From NCBI GenBank assembly GCA_905480055.1, contig CAJQOW010000017.1:1-8256 (forward strand): a stretch of DNA of 8,256 nucleotides, written 5' to 3'. Positions within the stretch are counted from its first letter, which is position 1, and the number at the start of each line of letters is the position of its first letter. A program made the translations under genes and the position numbers. Shown here piece after piece: positions 4,472 to 8,256 of the stretch. Under the pieces are notes generated by a model that was not told where the DNA came from, ran no database searches, and saw nothing but the letters and a program-made list of their open reading frames with translations. Source of the DNA: an uncultured Acidimicrobiia bacterium (GTDB lineage: Bacteria; Actinomycetota; Acidimicrobiia; UBA5794).

Positions 4472-6895
4472 ATGCAGTACGGACACTTCGACGACGCGAC
4501 GCGTGAATACGTCATCACGACTCCACACACCCCGTATCCGTGGATCAATTATCTCGGGACAGAGGAGTTCTTCGGTCTGATCTCGCACACCGGTGGCGGG
4601 TACTCCTTTTACAAGGATGCTCGGATGCGACGGCTCACAAGATACCGATACAACAACGTCCCAACGGACTCAGGCGGCAGGTCCTACTACATCAATGATG
4701 GCGGGGACATCTGGTCGCCATCGTGGGCTCCGGCACAGACTGACCTCGACTTCTACGAAGCAAGGCATGGGTTGTCCTACACCACCATCACCGGTGAACG
4801 AAACGGAGTTCGTGCCGAGATGACCTTCCTGGTGCCCCTCGGAACGAACGCCGAGATCCACCGCATCCAACTCTCGAACACCTCTCAGAGCCCTCGGTCG
4901 TTCGACCTGTTCTCGCTGGCCGAGTTCAACCTCTGGAACGCGGCCGATGACACCACCAACTACCAGCGCAACCTCAACCTCGGTGAAGTCAAGATCGAAG
5001 GAAGCGCCATCTACCACACGACGGAGTATCGGGAGCGCCGTAACCACTTCGCCGTCTACGGGGTGAACGCCGATATTGAGGGTTTCGACACCGATCGCGA
5101 ATCGTTCTTTGGCCTCCGCGGCAGTTGGGCCAGACCGAACGTCGTGGTCGCGGGTACGAGCAACAACTCGGTCGCATCGGGATGGTCCCCAGTTGGGTCG
5201 CACCACCTGTCGATCGACCTTGCGCCAGGCGAGGAACGCGACCTCGTGTTCGTCCTCGGGTACATCGAGAACGCAGATGATGCGAAGTGGGAATCACCAG
5301 GCGTCGTCAACAAGGAACAGGCCCGCGCCCTCCTCGAGACCTACTCGACCTCAGAGGCTGTTGACAGTGCGATGGCGGAACTGAGCAAGTATTGGAGCTC
5401 GCTCCTGGGGCAGATGCAGGTGACAACGGACGATCCGCGCATCGACCGGTTGGTCAATGTGTGGAATCAGTACCAATGCATGGTCACCTTCAACATGTCC
5501 CGTAGTGCGTCGTTCTTCGAAACCGGACTCGGGCGCGGTATGGGATTCCGTGACTCGTCCCAGGACCTGCTCGGCTTCGTCCACCTGATCCCTGACCGGG
5601 CCAGGGAACGCATCCTCGACGTCGCTGCGACCCAGCTCCCCGACGGCAGCGCCTACCACCAGTACCAGCCGCTCACCAAACGCGGCAACGATGCTGTGGG
5701 CAGCGGATTCAACGACGATCCACTGTGGCTGATCGAGGGCACCGCTGCCTACATATTCGAGACTGGTGACCTGTCGATCCTCGACGAGGATGTGCCGTTC
5801 GACAACGATCCTTCGGATTCGGCGACCCTGTTCGAGCACCTCCGTCGTTCGTACCAGCACGTCCTCGACAACCGCGGACCACACGGCCTGCCCCTGATCG
5901 GGCGAGCCGATTGGAACGACTGCTTGAACCTCAACGCGTTCTCGACAACGCCGGGAGAGTCGTTCCAAACATCGGAGAACCGGAAGGCAGGCACGGCGGA
6001 ATCGGTCTTCATCGCTGGCCTCTTCGTGCACTCAGCGGATCTCTATGCGCAACTCCTCGACGCCAGGGGTCATACATCCGAGGCACAGGCCGTGCGAGGC
6101 GAGGCCGATGCCATGTCCGAGGTTGTACTCGAGCACGGCTGGGATGGCGAGTGGTTCCTGCGTGCCTACGACGCCTTCGGCAAGCCAGTCGGTTCGAGCA
6201 GCAACGAGGAGGGCCAGATCTTCATCGAGTCCAACGGCATCTGCTCGATGGCTGGTATCGGGTCAGAGTCCGGCAAGCCGCGACAGGCAGCAGACTCGGT
6301 GCGGGAGCGTTTGGACACCGATCACGGCATCGTCCTCCATCAGCCCGCATTCACCCGGTTCTATGTCGAGCTCGGTGAGATCAGCACCTATCCGCCCGGA
6401 TACAAGGAGAACGCAAGCATCTTCTGCCATACGAATCCTTGGATGATGATCACGGAGGCGATGCTCGGAAACGGCGATCAGGCGTTTGCGTACTGGTCGA
6501 AGATCGCTCCGACGTTCCGTGAGGAAATCTCAGATCTGCACCGCACCGAGCCGTACGTGTACGCCCAAACAATCGCAGGTAGCGATGCCGCACGCCACGG
6601 TGAGGCGAAGAACTCGTGGCTCACCGGTACCGCTGCATGGAACTGGGTGGCAATCAGCCAGTACATCCTGGGTGTCCGGCCCGAGCTCGACGGATTGATG
6701 GTCGACCCGCAGCTCCCGTCCGACATGGAAGCCCTCGATGTTGTGCGACACTGCCGCGGCGCCGAGTACCGGATCCACATCGAAAATTCCGGGACCGGGA
6801 CCACCAGCGTGGTGGTTGGCGGAGATGCTCTCGACGGTCGGCTCATTCCCTACGCCGAAGTCGGCGATGTCGTCGACGTGTCGGTCACGACCTGA
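4472..6895 (+). CDS. cbp: Cellobiose phosphorylase, GH94
   Basis: The enzyme splits cellobiose with inorganic phosphate into alpha-D-glucose 1-phosphate and glucose, saving ATP compared with hydrolysis. Its 807 residues match the family's usual length of about 810-820. The N-terminal beta-sandwich includes [17 protein letters not shown] (18-34) and YRYNNVP (58-64). The (alpha/alpha)6 barrel includes [20 protein letters not shown] (332-351), [16 protein letters not shown] (354-369), [11 protein letters not shown] (396-406) and FNDDPLWLI (413-421). The catalytic acid should be Asp483 in [11 protein letters not shown] (477-487). Phosphate-site candidates are His653 in FCHTNPW and Thr718-Gly719 in [11 protein letters not shown]. 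All key motifs are intact, and they favour cellobiose over chitobiose or cellodextrin phosphorylase. There is no signal peptide, so it works in the cytosol on imported cellobiose. No transporter or regulator gene is adjacent. A 5-bp hairpin overlaps the stop codon (6891-6904). Confidence 0.95.
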   Translation: MQYGHFDDATREYVITTPHTPYPWINYLGTEEFFGLISHTGGGYSFYKDARMRRLTRYRYNNVPTDSGGRSYYINDGGDIWSPSWAPAQTDLDFYEARHGLSYTTITGERNGVRAEMTFLVPLGTNAEIHRIQLSNTSQSPRSFDLFSLAEFNLWNAADDTTNYQRNLNLGEVKIEGSAIYHTTEYRERRNHFAVYGVNADIEGFDTDRESFFGLRGSWARPNVVVAGTSNNSVASGWSPVGSHHLSIDLAPGEERDLVFVLGYIENADDAKWESPGVVNKEQARALLETYSTSEAVDSAMAELSKYWSSLLGQMQVTTDDPRIDRLVNVWNQYQCMVTFNMSRSASFFETGLGRGMGFRDSSQDLLGFVHLIPDRARERILDVAATQLPDGSAYHQYQPLTKRGNDAVGSGFNDDPLWLIEGTAAYIFETGDLSILDEDVPFDNDPSDSATLFEHLRRSYQHVLDNRGPHGLPLIGRADWNDCLNLNAFSTTPGESFQTSENRKAGTAESVFIAGLFVHSADLYAQLLDARGHTSEAQAVRGEADAMSEVVLEHGWDGEWFLRAYDAFGKPVGSSSNEEGQIFIESNGICSMAGIGSESGKPRQAADSVRERLDTDHGIVLHQPAFTRFYVELGEISTYPPGYKENASIFCHTNPWMMITEAMLGNGDQAFAYWSKIAPTFREEISDLHRTEPYVYAQTIAGSDAARHGEAKNSWLTGTAAWNWVAISQYILGVRPELDGLMVDPQLPSDMEALDVVRHCRGAEYRIHIENSGTGTTSVVVGGDALDGRLIPYAEVGDVVDVSVTT

Positions 6896-6904
6896 CGCTT
6901 CAGG
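6891..6904. repeat. Short hairpin over the cellobiose phosphorylase stop codon
   Basis: CCTGA (6891-6895) and TCAGG (6900-6904) form a perfect 5-bp stem with a 4-nt CGCT loop; the TGA stop is part of the left arm. There is no following T-run, so it is at best a weak terminator or mRNA 3'-end structure. Confidence 0.25.
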
Positions 6905-6911
6905 CGACCGT

Positions 6912-6934
6912 CGGCACCCAATCGTTGTGTGCCG
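6912..6934. promoter_or_regulatory. Imperfect palindrome between cbp and hypF (terminator-like hairpin or operator)
   Basis: CGGCAC (6912-6917) pairs with GTGCCG (6929-6934). Inside, after one C/T mismatch, CAA (6919-6921) pairs with TTG (6925-6927) around a 3-nt TCG loop, giving nine paired positions in a 23-nt element. It lies 17 nt after the cellobiose phosphorylase stop. It also covers the expected -35 region of hypF, whose putative -10 is at 6945-6950. With no T-run it is not a standard intrinsic terminator; an operator for hypF is the other reading. Confidence 0.4.
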
Positions 6935-6944
6935 TTGCGCGGCC

Positions 6945-6950
6945 TAGCAT
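6945..6950 (+). promoter_or_regulatory. Candidate -10 box of hypF (leaderless)
   Basis: TAGCAT fits TAnnnT and ends 6 nt before the GTG at 6957. No Shine-Dalgarno sequence precedes the GTG. The spacing equals that at the aminotransferase and lipoprotein starts and supports GTG 6957 as the start codon. Confidence 0.45.
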
Positions 6951-6956
6951 CGCTTC

Positions 6957-8256
6957 GTGACGACACGACGGGCCGCCATCGAGATACACGGAGCCGTGCA
7001 GGGCGTCGGGTTCCGCCCGTTCGTGTACCGACTGGCGACCGACCTCGGCCTTCCCGGGTGGGTGCTGAACGACGCCAATGGTGTGTACATCGAACTCGAC
7101 GGGACGCTCGACACGATCCAAGTCTTCATGACGAGACTCAGGGACGAGCTTCCGGCCGTAGCGGTCATCGACTCCGTCGACGTCGACTGGCATCCCGCAG
7201 CAGGCTTCACCGAGTTCACCATTCGGCACAGTGACGCTGGTGGTGCCAAGACCGCCGTGATCCTTCCCGATCTCGCAACCTGTGACGACTGCGCAACTGA
7301 GGTGTTCGACACCACAGACAGAAGGCACACGTATCCATTCACGAACTGCACGAACTGCGGGCCGCGGTTCTCCATCATCGAAGAGCTCCCCTATGACCGG
7401 CCGAACACGACCATGTCCGGGTTCGCCATGTGCCACGAATGCGCCGGCGAGTATGCAGATCCAACCGATCGACGATTCCACGCACAACCGAACGCGTGCG
7501 CCAGCTGCGGTCCGTCGGTCACGTGGAGAGCTGGCGAGGTTGTCATCACGGAACCGGGTGAAGCCCTCTCCGCTGCTGCTACTGCGATCCAGGCGGGAGA
7601 GACCGTCGCACTCAAGGGGATCGGCGGATACCAGCTGCTCGTCGATGCCCGCAACGACGTAGCCATTCGGTCCCTGCGGGAGGCCAAGGAGCGACCGGAC
7701 AAGCCGTTCGCTGTGATGGTGAGCGACCTTGCGCAAGCCGCCGCATGCGTGGAAGTCGACGAGACAGCAGCGAATCTGTTGTCCAGCGCGCCATCCCCAA
7801 TCGTGATCCTTCCCAAGGCTCTCGATGCCGATCTCTCCCCGCTGGTCGCTCCCGACAACGCCACGATCGGAGTGATGCTGCCCACCACGCCCCTCCACCA
7901 CCTGCTGCTCGCCGAACTCACCGGCCCGGTTGTTGCGACCTCGGGCAACCTCACCGACGAACCGATCGCCATCGACACTGACGATGCCATGGGCCGGCTC
8001 GGCAGCATCGCGTCTGGGTTCCTGTCACACAATCGACCCATCGGACGCCATGTTGACGACTCCGTTGCATGGATCGTCGAAGGGTCGTCGCGACTCCTGC
8101 GCCGTGCGCGGGGATACGCACCCATGCCCGTCACGGTTGCCGACGAACTCCCGACGGTCCTGGCTACCGGCGCACACCTCAAGAACACCATCGCAGTGTC
8201 CGTGGGGAGAAACGTTTTCATCAGCCAGCACATCGGTGACCTCGAAACGGATGAGG
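6957..8256 (+). CDS. hypF: Carbamoyltransferase HypF, N-terminal 433 residues (runs off the window)
   Basis: HypF uses carbamoyl phosphate and ATP to make the thiocarbamate on HypE that becomes the cyanide ligand of [NiFe]-hydrogenase. An acylphosphatase domain opens the protein: IHGAVQGVGFRPFVYRLA (10-27) and LNDANGVYIEL (37-47), with the expected catalytic Arg20 and Asn41. Two zinc-finger-like units follow, Cys109/112 with Cys131/134 (NCTNCGPRFS) and Cys159/162 with Cys181/184 (ACASCGPSV). The YrdC-like domain spans about 200-390, including ALKGIGGYQLLVDA, ERPDKPFAVMV, VATSGNLTDEPIAI and RRARGYAPMP. The Kae1-like C-terminal domain begins near 400 (VLATGAHLKNTIAVSVG) and is cut by the window edge; full proteins have about 750 residues. 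The GTG start sits 6 nt after a TAGCAT box and just before the acylphosphatase motif. The frame is open throughout with no lesions. Confidence 0.95.
   Translation, partial: MTTRRAAIEIHGAVQGVGFRPFVYRLATDLGLPGWVLNDANGVYIELDGTLDTIQVFMTRLRDELPAVAVIDSVDVDWHPAAGFTEFTIRHSDAGGAKTAVILPDLATCDDCATEVFDTTDRRHTYPFTNCTNCGPRFSIIEELPYDRPNTTMSGFAMCHECAGEYADPTDRRFHAQPNACASCGPSVTWRAGEVVITEPGEALSAAATAIQAGETVALKGIGGYQLLVDARNDVAIRSLREAKERPDKPFAVMVSDLAQAAACVEVDETAANLLSSAPSPIVILPKALDADLSPLVAPDNATIGVMLPTTPLHHLLLAELTGPVVATSGNLTDEPIAIDTDDAMGRLGSIASGFLSHNRPIGRHVDDSVAWIVEGSSRLLRRARGYAPMPVTVADELPTVLATGAHLKNTIAVSVGRNVFISQHIGDLETDE

Noticed and set aside
6900..7901. Minus-strand open frame (333 residues) opposite hypF
   Set aside because: It mirrors the hypF coding frame, shows no family motif and extends into the intergenic hairpin region. 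HypF on the plus strand has all its expected motifs.
1..8256. CRISPR arrays, tRNA or rRNA genes, insertion sequences, defence or phage genes
   Set aside because: I looked for direct-repeat arrays, tRNA-like T-loop and acceptor patterns, transposase motifs and terminal inverted repeats and found none. Almost all of the DNA is accounted for by metabolic or structural genes.

Overview
The window is gene-dense, GC-rich bacterial DNA that looks chromosomal. It suggests a Gram-positive actinobacterium, possibly of the Acidimicrobiia type; that placement is inference. The grounds are GC-rich codon third positions, a cellobiose phosphorylase of the type known from Cellulomonas, an F420-type luciferase-like oxidoreductase, and several genes whose start codon lies 6-7 nt after a TAnnnT -10 box, as in actinobacterial leaderless promoters. 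I see no tRNA, rRNA, CRISPR array, transposase or phage gene.

Layout. Positions 1-315 (minus) hold the N-terminal part of a secreted lipoprotein that resembles the start of a beta-propeller. A short divergent promoter region (316-392) separates it from three plus-strand genes: a stand-alone LON substrate-binding domain protein (393-1025), an unrecognised four-helix membrane protein (1145-1594) and a luciferase-like flavin/F420 oxidoreductase (1610-2479), the last two 15 nt apart. A minus-strand pair converges on them: a class V aminotransferase of the cysteine-desulfurase-like type (3145-4374), coupled by an ATGA overlap to a broken SulP anion transporter gene (2469-3148). The SulP gene has lost most of its membrane domain and keeps its N-terminal start and an intact STAS domain in a different frame. 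Divergent from the aminotransferase is a complete GH94 cellobiose phosphorylase (4472-6895), followed by the first 433 codons of hypF (6957 to the window edge), the carbamoyltransferase of [NiFe]-hydrogenase maturation.

How the genes work together. The window is a patchwork of housekeeping and metabolic genes rather than one pathway. Cellobiose phosphorylase implies cytosolic phosphorolysis of imported cellobiose, and hypF implies that the genome makes a [NiFe] hydrogenase. The aminotransferase/SulP pair may once have been a sulfur-related operon. I did not find a clearly new multi-gene system. The most unusual items are the internally deleted SulP gene with its orphan STAS reading frame, the recurring leaderless promoter geometry, and two dyads in promoter regions.
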